From positions 1 through 26,431 of the forward strand of contig CAYXHP010000024.1 of NCBI GenBank assembly GCA_964465015.1: 26,431 nucleotides of DNA, given 5' to 3'. This DNA is from Humimonas sp964465015 (lineage in GTDB: Bacteria; Gemmatimonadota; Gemmatimonadetes; Palauibacterales; Palauibacteraceae). This document shows positions 1 through 7,377 of the stretch, one piece after another (position 1 is the first letter of the stretch; every line of letters starts with the position of its first letter). The position numbers and the translations under genes were made by a program. Below the pieces are notes generated by a model. The model saw only the letters and a program-made list of their open reading frames with translations, did no database searches and had not been told where the DNA came from.

Positions 1-45
1 CCCGGTGGAGCGCCGGTGAGGCGCCCGGGTGTACTGCTCGTTCAT
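1..45 (-). CDS. 5' end of an unidentified leftward gene (partial)
   Basis: An ATG on the minus strand at 45-43 opens a frame that runs without a stop to the window edge. It encodes 15 residues beginning MNEQYTRAPHRR. A GAGAGG sequence about six bases upstream is a plausible ribosome binding site. The fragment is too short to assign to a family. It has the same orientation as the acyl-CoA ligase but lies 274 bp beyond that gene's stop, so it probably starts a separate transcription unit. The alternative is a chance ATG in noncoding DNA. Confidence 0.4.
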   Translation of the reverse strand, partial: MNEQYTRAPHRRSTG

Positions 46-319
46 GATACCTCTCGCAGAGTGACGTGTCTTTCCTTGCTTGCCACCGGGGCGGACGCTC
101 CGCCCGGGTGGGCGAGAGGCTTCCCGACCTCGCCTCCGGACTCCGGTGCGTTCGGAGAACGCTCCGGCGGAGGGGACGGTACGGGAAGACCCCCGCTGCT
201 TCGAACTCCGTGGCGTCGCATCCCTCCGGACGCGCGCCGGGTGTCCTCTCGTCGGCTTCGGGAGCCGGCAGAGGACGACCGCGATCCTCCCACGGCCCGG
301 GCCACGATGGATCCGGGCG
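46..319. other. Gene-free gap with two GC-rich hairpins
   Basis: I see no credible gene in this 274-bp stretch; the open frames crossing it are antisense to the ligase. It contains two hairpins. One at 84-110 has arms CACC-x-GGGCGGA and TCCGCCC-x-GGTG around a 3-base loop. The other, at 133-173, has an 11-bp inner stem with one mismatch around a GGA loop, closed by an outer CCTCCG/CGGAGG stem. Neither is followed by a T tract on either strand. They could be inefficient or factor-assisted terminators for the operon ending at 320, or leader structure for the gene starting at 45. Confidence 0.5.
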
Positions 320-1924
320 TCAGGAGTGCTCCTGGGCCTCCGCCCGGACGATCCGGGCCACTTCGACCCTGCGGGGCTTCCCCGCCGCGGTCATGGGGAA
401 TACATCCATGAAGCGCACGAGGTCCGGGACCTTGTAGCTGGCCAGGGCCGAGCGGCAGTAGCCGCGCAGCTCCTCCCCGGTGATGATCGCGCCCTCCACG
501 GGCCGGACGCAGGCGCAGACGAGCTCGCCCAGCACCTCGTTCGGCACGCCCACCACCACCGCGTCCAGCACGGCGGGATGGGACCGGAGGTGATTCTCCA
601 CCTCCCGGGGATGGACGTTGTACCCACCCCGGATGATCACGTCGCTCTTTCGACCGACGATCTGCAGGTAACCCTTCGAGTCCCTCCGCGCCAGATCTCC
701 CGTCTTCAGGAAGCCGTCGGGGGTGAAGGAGGATGCGGTCTCGGCCGGCTGCCGGAAGTATCCGAGCATCACGTTGAACCCGTGCACGGCCACCTCGCCC
801 ACGGCGTCGCCCGACACGGGCTGGCCCTCCTCGTCCAGGAGCTCGACCTCCACTCCCTCCAGGGGCCGGCCGACCGTGCCGCTCCGGTGCTCCTCGTCGT
901 CGTCCTTCCGGGTGATCGTCACGGTCGGAGAGGTCTCGGTGAGGCCGTAGGCGATCTCGAGCTCGTCGACGAGGTCGCGGCGAATCTGCCGCACCAGAGC
1001 CGGCGCCACCGGGGCTCCAGCGATGATCCCCGTGCGAAGCGATTCGAGATCGCGCTCGGCCAGCCCCTCCTCGCGCAGCAGCATGACGAACATGGTCGGG
1101 ACGCCGTGGAGCACCGTCACGCCGTGCTCCTCGATCTGGTCCAGCGCCGGCCCGGGCTCGAAGCTCTCCAGGAGCACCAGCCGACCACCGGACACGAGCG
1201 AGGTCAAGAACGCGGCGCCGAGGCCGAAGATGTGGAACAGCGGCACGGCGCACAGGGTCGAATCCCCGGGACCGAGGCCGAGGGCTCCAGCCGTCTCCCT
1301 CGCCGTCCGAACCAGGTTCGTGTGCGAGAGCATCACCCCCTTCGGCTTCCCGGTCGTCCCCGGCGTGTAGAAGATCGCGAAGGGGTCCTCGTCGGGTGAC
1401 ACGCGCACCTCCGGCAGGTCCCGGCCGCGTCCGCTCGACACGAGGTCCTCGAACTGGAAGATGCGGTCGTCGTACCAGAGGTCCTCCTCACCGACGGTGA
1501 CGAGGTACTGCAGGTCGGGGAGCTCGAAGAGGAGGCTCTCGAACAGCTCCAGGTAGTCGATCCCGCCGAACCGCTCCGCCGCGACGACCACGCTGGCCTC
1601 GGAGTTCCTCAGCATGAACTGGACTTCGCGGGCCGTATAGCCGGGATTGAGCGGCACGATGACCGCACCCAGGCGGGCCGCCGCGAACACCGAGATCACG
1701 AACTCGGGCCAGTTGGGGAGGTCGATCGCCATGCGGTCGCCCGGCTCGATGCCGAGCTGGTGAAGCCCCGCCGCCATGGCCTCGGCCGAGGCGGCGACCT
1801 GCGCGAGGGTCCAGGTCCGCCCACCGGCGACGAGGAAGGTCTCCCCGCCTCGGCGCTCGACCTGTTCCTCGAGTGCGTGCCCGAGCGACCGGGCCGCGCG
1901 AGGCGTTTCGGTGTTTGCCGACAT
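320..1924 (-). CDS. Acyl-CoA synthetase / AMP-dependent ligase (FadD-like)
   Basis: A 534-residue member of the ANL adenylate-forming superfamily. It probably activates a fatty or other carboxylic acid to its acyl-CoA through an acyl-AMP intermediate in the cytoplasm. Visible core motifs are YTPGTTGKPKG (186-196), YGLTET (326-331), TGD (408-410), GRKSDVIIRGGYNV (424-437) and the C-terminal catalytic lysine in AAGKPRR (K516). The third motif is unusual because the common serine of YTSGTTG is proline (P188). The ATG at 1924 was chosen because it gives normal family length and lies 20 bp after the aroB stop; upstream in-frame codons would read through the aroB 3' end. It is the last gene of a leftward set. 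Substrate specificity cannot be read from the sequence; a long- or medium-chain fatty acid is the default guess. Confidence 0.88.
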   Translation of the reverse strand: MSANTETPRAARSLGHALEEQVERRGGETFLVAGGRTWTLAQVAASAEAMAAGLHQLGIEPGDRMAIDLPNWPEFVISVFAAARLGAVIVPLNPGYTAREVQFMLRNSEASVVVAAERFGGIDYLELFESLLFELPDLQYLVTVGEEDLWYDDRIFQFEDLVSSGRGRDLPEVRVSPDEDPFAIFYTPGTTGKPKGVMLSHTNLVRTARETAGALGLGPGDSTLCAVPLFHIFGLGAAFLTSLVSGGRLVLLESFEPGPALDQIEEHGVTVLHGVPTMFVMLLREEGLAERDLESLRTGIIAGAPVAPALVRQIRRDLVDELEIAYGLTETSPTVTITRKDDDEEHRSGTVGRPLEGVEVELLDEEGQPVSGDAVGEVAVHGFNVMLGYFRQPAETASSFTPDGFLKTGDLARRDSKGYLQIVGRKSDVIIRGGYNVHPREVENHLRSHPAVLDAVVVGVPNEVLGELVCACVRPVEGAIITGEELRGYCRSALASYKVPDLVRFMDVFPMTAAGKPRRVEVARIVRAEAQEHS

Positions 1925-1944
1925 GGAGTCCCCGGAAGCCTGCT

Positions 1945-3177
1945 TCACGTTCCTGTCGCCGATCCGCGCGTCGGCGGCGGGCCGGGTTCCCGGAGGGTCC
2001 GGGCACCGGAATCTGCAGTCTCGCTCGCGCCCCGTAAAGCCGACCCTAGAGCGGAAGCCAGCCCCGCCTCGTCCAGGGGCCACGTCCACGCGCCATCGGG
2101 CGCCCTCGCCACGCGTCCCGGCACCTCCAGCATCACCACCCGGAGCCTGCCCTTCCGACCCTTCTTGTCGCCGGCGGCCGCCTCCAGCACCTCCCCGGCG
2201 GTCCACTGCCTCTCCGGGCGATCCCGGTGGCCGCAGCGGTCCAGCAGCTCCGACAGCGCGGCCGCGGTCCCGGACCGCGTGGTTCCGAGTGCTTCCCCGA
2301 GCCGGGCCTCCGTCCGCGCGCCGGCCGCTACCGCCCCGCCGTGCGTCAACGTCCAGCCGGAGAGGCGCTCCAGCGCGTGGCCCACCGTGTGTCCGAAGTT
2401 GAGCACGGCCCGGCGGCCCGTCTCGCGCGGGTCTTCCCCCACGATCCGGGCCTTGAGCCCCACGCAGCGACGAACCAGCTCCGCCGACGACTCCGGCTCG
2501 CCTTCCAGGAGGCGGCCAGAGCGGTCCCCGATCCAGTGCAGCAGGTCCGCGTCGGCCACGGCTCCCATCTTCACGGCCTCGGCGAGGGCGCCGGCCCGGT
2601 GTGGGCGTCCGAGCGTGGCCAGCACGGAGGTGTCGACCACGACGAGCGCGGGGTGGTGGAAGGCGCCCACGAGATTCTTCCCCGCCTGCGTGTCCACGGC
2701 CGTCTTGCCTCCCACGGCGCTGTCGACCATCGCCAGGAGGCTGGTCGGGACCTGGACCACCGGGAGGCCGCGCTCGAACGTGGCGGCCACGAACCCCGCC
2801 AGGTCGCCGGTCACGCCTCCACCGAGTGCCACCACGACGCTGTCGCGGCCGTGACCCGCCGCGAGGAGCTCGTCGGTGAGGGAGGTCCAGGTGGCGCGCG
2901 TCTTGGAGCCCTCTCCCGGCGGGAACACATGGAGCTCAGCGAGCAGGCCGGCCTCCCGAAGCGATGCCAGGGCTCTCTCCCCGTACAGGGACGCGACGCG
3001 GGCATCGGAGAGGACCGCGTAGCGATGGGCGGGCGCCGCCTCGGCGCACGCCGTCCCGAGCTCCTCAAGGAGACCGGGTCCGATCCGCACCTCGTAGCCC
3101 CGCGCGGCTCCGACGGGGACCCGCACTCGGACGACGGTCGTCCCGGTCACCGGCGACCCCGGCCACGCGGGGGCCAC
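1945..3177 (-). CDS. aroB: 3-dehydroquinate synthase
   Basis: Converts DAHP to 3-dehydroquinate, the second step of the shikimate pathway, in the cytoplasm with NAD+ and a divalent metal. Diagnostic motifs are the nucleotide-binding GGGVTGDLAGF (119-129), PTSLLAMVDSAVGGKTAVD (144-162), KNLVGAFHHP (167-176) and a DKKGRKG loop (338-344). Metal ligands are expected at E200 (AEAVK), H263 (NFGHTVGH) and H279 (THGGAVA). The last motif is normally HGEAVA, so a conserved glutamate is glycine here. Translation may start at GTG 3177 (410 residues) or at GTG 3150; the shorter N-terminus looks more typical. A tail of about 30 residues after the last helix is low-complexity. The gene lies between the metallopeptidase (34 bp upstream) and the ligase. 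Confidence 0.93.
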   Translation of the reverse strand: MAPAWPGSPVTGTTVVRVRVPVGAARGYEVRIGPGLLEELGTACAEAAPAHRYAVLSDARVASLYGERALASLREAGLLAELHVFPPGEGSKTRATWTSLTDELLAAGHGRDSVVVALGGGVTGDLAGFVAATFERGLPVVQVPTSLLAMVDSAVGGKTAVDTQAGKNLVGAFHHPALVVVDTSVLATLGRPHRAGALAEAVKMGAVADADLLHWIGDRSGRLLEGEPESSAELVRRCVGLKARIVGEDPRETGRRAVLNFGHTVGHALERLSGWTLTHGGAVAAGARTEARLGEALGTTRSGTAAALSELLDRCGHRDRPERQWTAGEVLEAAAGDKKGRKGRLRVVMLEVPGRVARAPDGAWTWPLDEAGLASALGSALRGASETADSGARTLREPGPPPTRGSATGT

Positions 3178-3211
3178 CCGCGCTCCGACGGGTGGGCGAT
3201 CTCCGGGCGCC

Positions 3212-4708
3212 TCACGGGCCTCCCTCGATCCGGAAGCGCCCGGCGGCGGCGATCGGATCCGGGTCCGCGCCGAGCGGGCCGTCGATCACGAGGACGGCCG
3301 GCCGCCCGGACACCTGGAGCCGGCGCACCCGGATCACCCGGCCGGCCGCCGAAAGAGTGTCCACCGTGACCGATCGCGGACCGGGTCGGGCCGAGCTCAC
3401 GCCAGAAGCGATCGCCGCCGCGGAGTCGGCCACCCCGTAACGGGCGGCGAAGGCGCGCCGCGCGGCCGCCGCGAACGCGTCGGCCCACCCGGGTCCGTCC
3501 CACACGCTGGCCCACACGAAGGCCTCCGCGCAGCGGCTGTCGCCGGCGGACCCGCACCGACGCAGGAGTCGGTATCGGTCCCCGTCCCAGCCGGTGGAGG
3601 CCGAGTCGGCCCTCGCGGTGTCGCCCAGGAAGGCGGAGAGGAAGAAGCGTGTCTCGAACTCCCCGAGATCGTCCGAGTGAGCCACGCGCCACCCACCTTC
3701 CGGGGCGGCCGAGTCGGTCTCGAACTCGATCTCCGTGGGGGCGTCCCGCGGGCTGGACAGGAAGTGGTCCGGGTGCATGACCTGCTCGGTGGAGGCCGGC
3801 ATGTCGGCGCCGAGCGGCGCCGGACGTCCCTTCCGGCTCGTCCACAGCGCCTGCATGAACGAGAGCCCGGCCTGGTAGGGAAAGACGAGCGAGCTCCGAA
3901 TGAAAGCCGGAGCCGCCGCCAACTCCGGCATGGACGCGGCTCCGGCCGAAAGGAGGTCGGCGCCCGAGACCATGTCGACCACCTGCGGCATCCGCGTGAG
4001 GTCCGCCTTCGAGCCGGTTCGCTGTCGCACGAGCCACTCCAGCATCACGTAGGTGGCCTGGCCCTCCAGAGCGGCGTGTGCGGCCGTGGAGGCGTCGTTG
4101 TCGTCCTCGCGGGCCTCGAGCAGCGAGTCCAGGTCCATGTGCTGGTCCTGCAGGGCGTGCACCATCTCGTGCACGAGCACGGGACGGAACTCCTCGTCCT
4201 GCACCCCCTCCCTGACGTACAGGGTGTCCCGGGTCGCGTCGTAGTAACCCACGACCTGCTCCACGTACAGCTTCCGGAGAAAGGAGACGAGATCGAGGCT
4301 GTCGGGAAGGAGTCCCAACCGCACGTAGGTCTCCTCGACGGCCCGGGCGCGTCCGGGAGGGAGCTCCTCGTGGAACTCGCCCAGCATGTACGATTCGAGC
4401 TGCTCACGGCTGGTCCTGGCCACCGCCAGTGGATGCTGCGCCGTGAGGCCGCTCTCGGCCTCCACGGCCGGGAGCACCTCGCGGGCCGCCCGGACCAGCG
4501 CCGAGTCCCTGCCGCCCACCCACTGCGCGGCCGGGTCGGCGCCCACCGCGGCGGCCCGGGCACCGGCCTCGCCCCCGCACGCCTCGGCCAGTGCGGCCGC
4601 GAGCAGGAGCGCGCCCACCGCCAGCGCCAGCACGGCTCTCCGGCCGCCTGGCCGCGCTCCCGGCCGACCCACCAACTCCGCTCCCGCGTTCCCAGCCCCG
4701 CCGCTCAC
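3212..4708 (-). CDS. Exported HExxH zinc metallopeptidase-like protein
   Basis: A 498-residue predicted envelope protein. An N-terminal basic stretch and hydrophobic segment (about 24-43) precede a cysteine (C44, AEACGG) that could be a weak lipobox. The mature region has a classic HEMVHALQDQ zinc site (H180, E181, H184) and a possible third ligand E215 in ALEGQATY. A downstream GWDGDRY segment is also present. From memory this arrangement resembles metallopeptidase-like surface proteins of the Hvo_1808 type; that identification is tentative. The GTG start at 4708 is favoured by AGGAGG eleven bases upstream. The gene sits 23 bp after folK and 34 bp before aroB, so it is probably cotranscribed with biosynthetic genes although its product should act outside the cytoplasm. 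Substrate unknown. Confidence 0.72.
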   Translation of the reverse strand: MSGGAGNAGAELVGRPGARPGGRRAVLALAVGALLLAAALAEACGGEAGARAAAVGADPAAQWVGGRDSALVRAAREVLPAVEAESGLTAQHPLAVARTSREQLESYMLGEFHEELPPGRARAVEETYVRLGLLPDSLDLVSFLRKLYVEQVVGYYDATRDTLYVREGVQDEEFRPVLVHEMVHALQDQHMDLDSLLEAREDDNDASTAAHAALEGQATYVMLEWLVRQRTGSKADLTRMPQVVDMVSGADLLSAGAASMPELAAAPAFIRSSLVFPYQAGLSFMQALWTSRKGRPAPLGADMPASTEQVMHPDHFLSSPRDAPTEIEFETDSAAPEGGWRVAHSDDLGEFETRFFLSAFLGDTARADSASTGWDGDRYRLLRRCGSAGDSRCAEAFVWASVWDGPGWADAFAAAARRAFAARYGVADSAAAIASGVSSARPGPRSVTVDTLSAAGRVIRVRRLQVSGRPAVLVIDGPLGADPDPIAAAGRFRIEGGP

Positions 4709-4731
4709 GCCTTCTCGCCTCCTCTCGGCCC

Positions 4732-5262
4732 TCACCGCGCACCGCCCGGACGATCGCCCTTCCAGTCCGGTGTGGGCGGCGGCCCGGCGCGCCGCACACC
4801 GCTCGCATCCGCTTCGCTCGCCAGCTCCGCGACGGTGCGGCCCAACTCCGGGTGCCGCCATTCCGGTGCCAGCTCGGCCAGGGGCAGGAGCACGAACGCC
4901 CGCTCCACCAGGCGCGGATGCGGGACCCTGAGCCCCGGCTCGTCCAGCATCAGGTCACCGTACAGCAGCAGATCCAGATCGAGCGTCCGTGGACCGAAAC
5001 GCCGCGGGCCACGCCGGCGTCCCGCCTCGAGCTCCACCCGGAGCAACGACTCCAGCAGCTCGCGGGCCGACGCGTACGCGACTCCCACGCAGCACAGGTT
5101 CAGGAAGTCGGGCTGCCGGGAATCGCCCACGGGCCGCGTCTCGTACACGGAGGAGACCCGAAGGTCGCGGAGAAGGCCACCGAGCGCTTCGAGACCCGTC
5201 CGCACGTGTTCCTCGCGGGCTCCCAGGTTGGATCCCACCCCCACGGCGACCCGCTCACTCAC
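4732..5262 (-). CDS. folK: 2-amino-4-hydroxy-6-hydroxymethyldihydropteridine pyrophosphokinase
   Basis: HPPK transfers pyrophosphate from ATP to 6-hydroxymethyl-7,8-dihydropterin in folate synthesis, in the cytoplasm. The 176-residue product has the family landmarks in order: GVGSNLGARE near the N-terminus, SSVYETRPVG, the signature RFGPRTLDLDLLLYGD, and VPHPRLVERAFVLLPLAEL. Length is normal, with a short extra C-terminal tail. Translation starts at GTG 5262; the preceding GC-rich stretch has no strong ribosome binding site. It is the first gene of the leftward folK-peptidase-aroB-ligase set. No other folate gene is in the window. Confidence 0.94.
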   Translation of the reverse strand: MSERVAVGVGSNLGAREEHVRTGLEALGGLLRDLRVSSVYETRPVGDSRQPDFLNLCCVGVAYASARELLESLLRVELEAGRRRGPRRFGPRTLDLDLLLYGDLMLDEPGLRVPHPRLVERAFVLLPLAELAPEWRHPELGRTVAELASEADASGVRRAGPPPTPDWKGDRPGGAR

Positions 5263-5483
5263 CTTGTCCCGCGCCCCCCCAAGACTTATGCTTTTTGATC
5301 ACGTGTCGTCCGCACACATCCATGCCGGTGCTTGCTTGGCATATGGGTGTACCCTGTTCGCACACAGGGCGTTATCTTTATCTCTACCTCACCAGCCGAA
5401 TTGGGGTCCTAGTCGAGCGTCCTCCAGCCGGATCCACCGGGCGCTCACCGTTCTTGACAGGAGGAGAGGAGGGCAGCCGAACC
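5263..5483. promoter_or_regulatory. Divergent intergenic region between folK and the beta-barrel gene
   Basis: This 221-bp gap separates divergently transcribed genes and is noticeably AT-richer than its surroundings around 5283-5300 and 5370-5390. It must hold promoters for both sides, but I could not find a convincing -35/-10 pair. It contains TGATCACGTG at 5297-5306, and a perfect 6-bp inverted repeat CCCTGT-N6-ACAGGG at 5352-5369. The AT-rich run just after that repeat (TTATCTTTAT, 5372-5381) is a candidate -10 region for the rightward gene. Confidence 0.45.
5352..5369. promoter_or_regulatory. Perfect inverted repeat CCCTGT-N6-ACAGGG, possible operator
   Basis: Two perfect 6-bp arms are separated by six bases (TCGCAC), just upstream of the AT-rich run at 5372-5381 that may be the -10 region of the beta-barrel gene. 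Position and symmetry fit a dimeric regulator site, or a short hairpin. No regulator gene is adjacent, so the binding protein is unknown. Confidence 0.35.
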
Positions 5484-6164
5484 ATGTCTAAGACGAAGTG
5501 GTTGGCAGTCGTGATGGTGGTCGCGGGAATGGGGCTGACGTCGTCGGCGACCCGCGCCCGGGCACAGGACAACAACAGCAACATCAGCGTGGACGTGCGA
5601 GGAGGTTATTCCTTCACGGTCGCCGACGGCAAGAAGCTGTGGAAGCCGGGCCCGAACCTGGGCATCGGCGCCGCGTACTGGTTCAATCCCCGCATGGCCG
5701 TGCGCATCGACGGCGAGGGCGAGTTCCTGAAGGGGAGGACCGCAGCGGATATCGGATCTAACGGGCCCATCGCCGCCTTTGATGCGCCCAACATGCAGCT
5801 GTACCACTACGGCGCCGGCCTCGAGTGGATGGCCCTGGACCCCGCGAACACCATGTGGCGCGTGGATCTCAAGGTCGGACTCGGCCGTACGCACATGAAG
5901 AGTGGCGACTATCCGTCCGGCCTCAGCAACCCGACGCCTTCCGGGACCAACTTCAGCCACACCTACTGGTCGGGCTACGGTGGCCTCACGATCGGCTATC
6001 AGTTCAGCCCCAACGTGGCGTTCTCGCTGGGCAGCGAGGTCAACTACATTCTCACCAGGTCGGAGGATTTCCGGGTCTTCGGACAGTTCCTGCCGCAGGG
6101 CGGCGCCATGTTCGACGACCTGTGGAGCTTCCCGATGCAGGGTCAGTTCACGTTCCGATTCTAG
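5484..6164 (+). CDS. Outer-membrane beta-barrel protein, OmpA/OmpX-like size
   Basis: A 226-residue predicted outer-membrane protein. It has a clear signal peptide with hydrophobic core (about 6-20) and a likely cleavage site RARA|QD after residue 27. The mature part alternates polar and hydrophobic residues with glycine- and aromatic-rich turns. It ends in QFTFRF, whose C-terminal phenylalanine is typical of BAM-assembled barrels. Size suggests an eight-stranded barrel. No enzyme motif is visible, so function (adhesion, structural, small pore) is open. ATG 5484 is preceded by GGAGAGGAGGG, a strong ribosome binding region. The gene stands alone and is followed by the terminator at 6221-6266. 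Confidence 0.8.
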   Translation: MSKTKWLAVVMVVAGMGLTSSATRARAQDNNSNISVDVRGGYSFTVADGKKLWKPGPNLGIGAAYWFNPRMAVRIDGEGEFLKGRTAADIGSNGPIAAFDAPNMQLYHYGAGLEWMALDPANTMWRVDLKVGLGRTHMKSGDYPSGLSNPTPSGTNFSHTYWSGYGGLTIGYQFSPNVAFSLGSEVNYILTRSEDFRVFGQFLPQGGAMFDDLWSFPMQGQFTFRF

Positions 6165-6220
6165 TCGTCCGGGCAGGCTGCGTGTCGGGCCGGACCCGGC
6201 GACCGTAGCGGCCTGAATCG

Positions 6221-6266
6221 AGAGGGGGACCGGCCACCCGGCCGATCCCCCTCTTCTCTTTCCCTC
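6221..6266. terminator. Strong hairpin terminator, probably bidirectional
   Basis: Arms of 15 bases (6221-6235 and 6240-6254) pair around an ACCC loop with a single non-Watson-Crick position. On the plus strand the hairpin is followed by the pyrimidine-rich TCTCTTTCCCTCC. It ends the beta-barrel transcript. In the minus-strand RNA the odd position becomes a G-U pair, so it may also stop transcripts from the leftward gene whose stop lies at 6291. Confidence 0.75.
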
Positions 6267-6290
6267 CCGCCAACCGCCGCTACCCACCCG

Positions 6291-7136
6291 TCAGTGTTGC
6301 CGTCCGTCCCGCGTCCACACCACGATCGTGGCGCACTGTCCGGAGAAGCCCCGGTATACGAACTGGGGCGGCGTCTCCGAGCCGCTCCGGTAGATCTCCA
6401 TGGCCAGGATGGCCTCGGGAGAGAGATCGTCGATGTGGAGGTTCGGCATCGGTTGATTGTTGAGCCATATGAAGGGAGTGCACCAGCGCTGTCCGCGGGG
6501 GACCCGGATCGAGGTGTGCCCCACCGTGCTCTCCCCCACCGAGATACCGGGAAGGCCACGGAGCAGGTCGGCGGACTTGTTCGCGTACTCACGCTTCTTG
6601 TCGACCTCCTCGGGAGTCAGGAACACCCCCTGGCGAGAACGCATGCGGTTCTCGAATCCCGCCAGTCGATCCACGGGGGCCAGCTGGCGAACCTGCACGT
6701 GGATATCGGCCATCTGCAGGACCGTCTGGCTCAGCATCAGCGTCGCCGTCGTAATATGGTTCCCCTGGATCGTGATCGGGACCGATTGGTCTGCGAAGCC
6801 GATGAGGCGCACGTGAAGCGTGTCCGGCCCGGCCGGCAGATCGTTCAGCACGAAGTGGCCGGTGCTGTCCGTGTAGGTCCCGAGTCCGGCGTGGAGCAGT
6901 GACACCTGGGCATTGTGGAGGGGCCCTCCCGTCATGGCGGAGACGACCTGTCCCTGCAGGATGGCCATCGTATCCGCGCCACTCCGATCCTGAGCTCGGA
7001 GGTGTGTCGCCGACGAACCCAGGATGACCAGGACCAGCGTGGCCACTCCGGAGAAGGTGGCGGGCGCTGGGCGCCAGCGAGAAGCCCGGCAAACATGTGT
7101 TCGTCTCACGGTGTCCCTCATCCAGTTGCCGCCCAT
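6291..7136 (-). CDS. Exported carboxypeptidase-regulatory-like plus TonB-plug-like protein without a barrel
   Basis: A 281-residue exported protein. The signal peptide has its hydrophobic core near 29-41 and a likely cut at LRA|QD (48). A beta-sandwich of the carboxypeptidase regulatory-like type follows (about 58-148; key pieces GQVVSAMTGGPLHNAQV and DSTGHFVLNDLPAG). The remainder (about 170-275) looks like a TonB-receptor plug, including ADLLRGLPGISV and IWLNNQPM, and has two cysteines, C219 and C268. The transmembrane barrel expected after a plug is absent: the frame simply stops. Start ATG 7136 or ATG 7121 are both possible; neither has a strong ribosome binding site. It lies downstream of and parallel to the first susC/susD pair but beyond that operon's hairpin, so it may be independent. 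Its role is unknown; it could be a plug-derived binding protein or a decayed receptor. Confidence 0.7.
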   Translation of the reverse strand: MGGNWMRDTVRRTHVCRASRWRPAPATFSGVATLVLVILGSSATHLRAQDRSGADTMAILQGQVVSAMTGGPLHNAQVSLLHAGLGTYTDSTGHFVLNDLPAGPDTLHVRLIGFADQSVPITIQGNHITTATLMLSQTVLQMADIHVQVRQLAPVDRLAGFENRMRSRQGVFLTPEEVDKKREYANKSADLLRGLPGISVGESTVGHTSIRVPRGQRWCTPFIWLNNQPMPNLHIDDLSPEAILAMEIYRSGSETPPQFVYRGFSGQCATIVVWTRDGRQH

Positions 7137-7377
7137 GCCCACGACGCATGGGTCCACCGACCTCACCCTCGCCGCCTCGATGGCTGGCCGCGAACGTGGC
7201 GTCCGCCGCCGGGAGGGCTCGATCTCCGTCCAGTGTAGTATGGCGATGGACGTGACCACGTTCCCCGACGTGCGAGAGCGGGGGCACGCTCGAAGGCGCG
7301 CCCCCGCTCTCTATTACCGCCGGCCCGCGGACACGCGAGGTGCCGCAGGAGGCGTGTCGACCCTGTGCCGCGGAACC
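7137..7377. other. Gap between first susD and the plug-only gene
   Basis: This 241-bp gap contains the hairpin at 7274-7311. The remainder should carry the promoter and leader of the plug-only gene. The only AT-richer piece is around 7231-7242, where the minus strand reads ATACTACACT, but no good -35 partner is seen. Confidence 0.4.
7274..7311 (-). terminator. GC-rich hairpin after first susC/susD operon
   Basis: Sixteen-base arms (7274-7289 and 7296-7311) pair around a 6-base loop with one odd position that becomes G-U in the minus-strand RNA. That strand bias suggests it works for the leftward transcript ending with susD at 7378. There is no T tract after it, so it may need a factor or act mainly to stabilise the 3' end. 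Confidence 0.55.

Noticed and set aside
80..1399. Long open frames on both strands overlapping the acyl-CoA ligase (80-1399 plus, 42-1253 minus)
   Set aside because: Only the frame 1924-320 shows family motifs; the others are arginine/glycine-rich shadows.
5454..5459. TTGACA just before the beta-barrel gene
   Set aside because: Only about 25 bases before the start codon and overlapping the ribosome binding region, leaving no room for a -10 and leader.
3677..5491. Plus-strand 604-codon open frame antisense to the metallopeptidase and folK
   Set aside because: No motifs, biased composition, and it runs through the divergent promoter region and overlaps the true start of the barrel gene.
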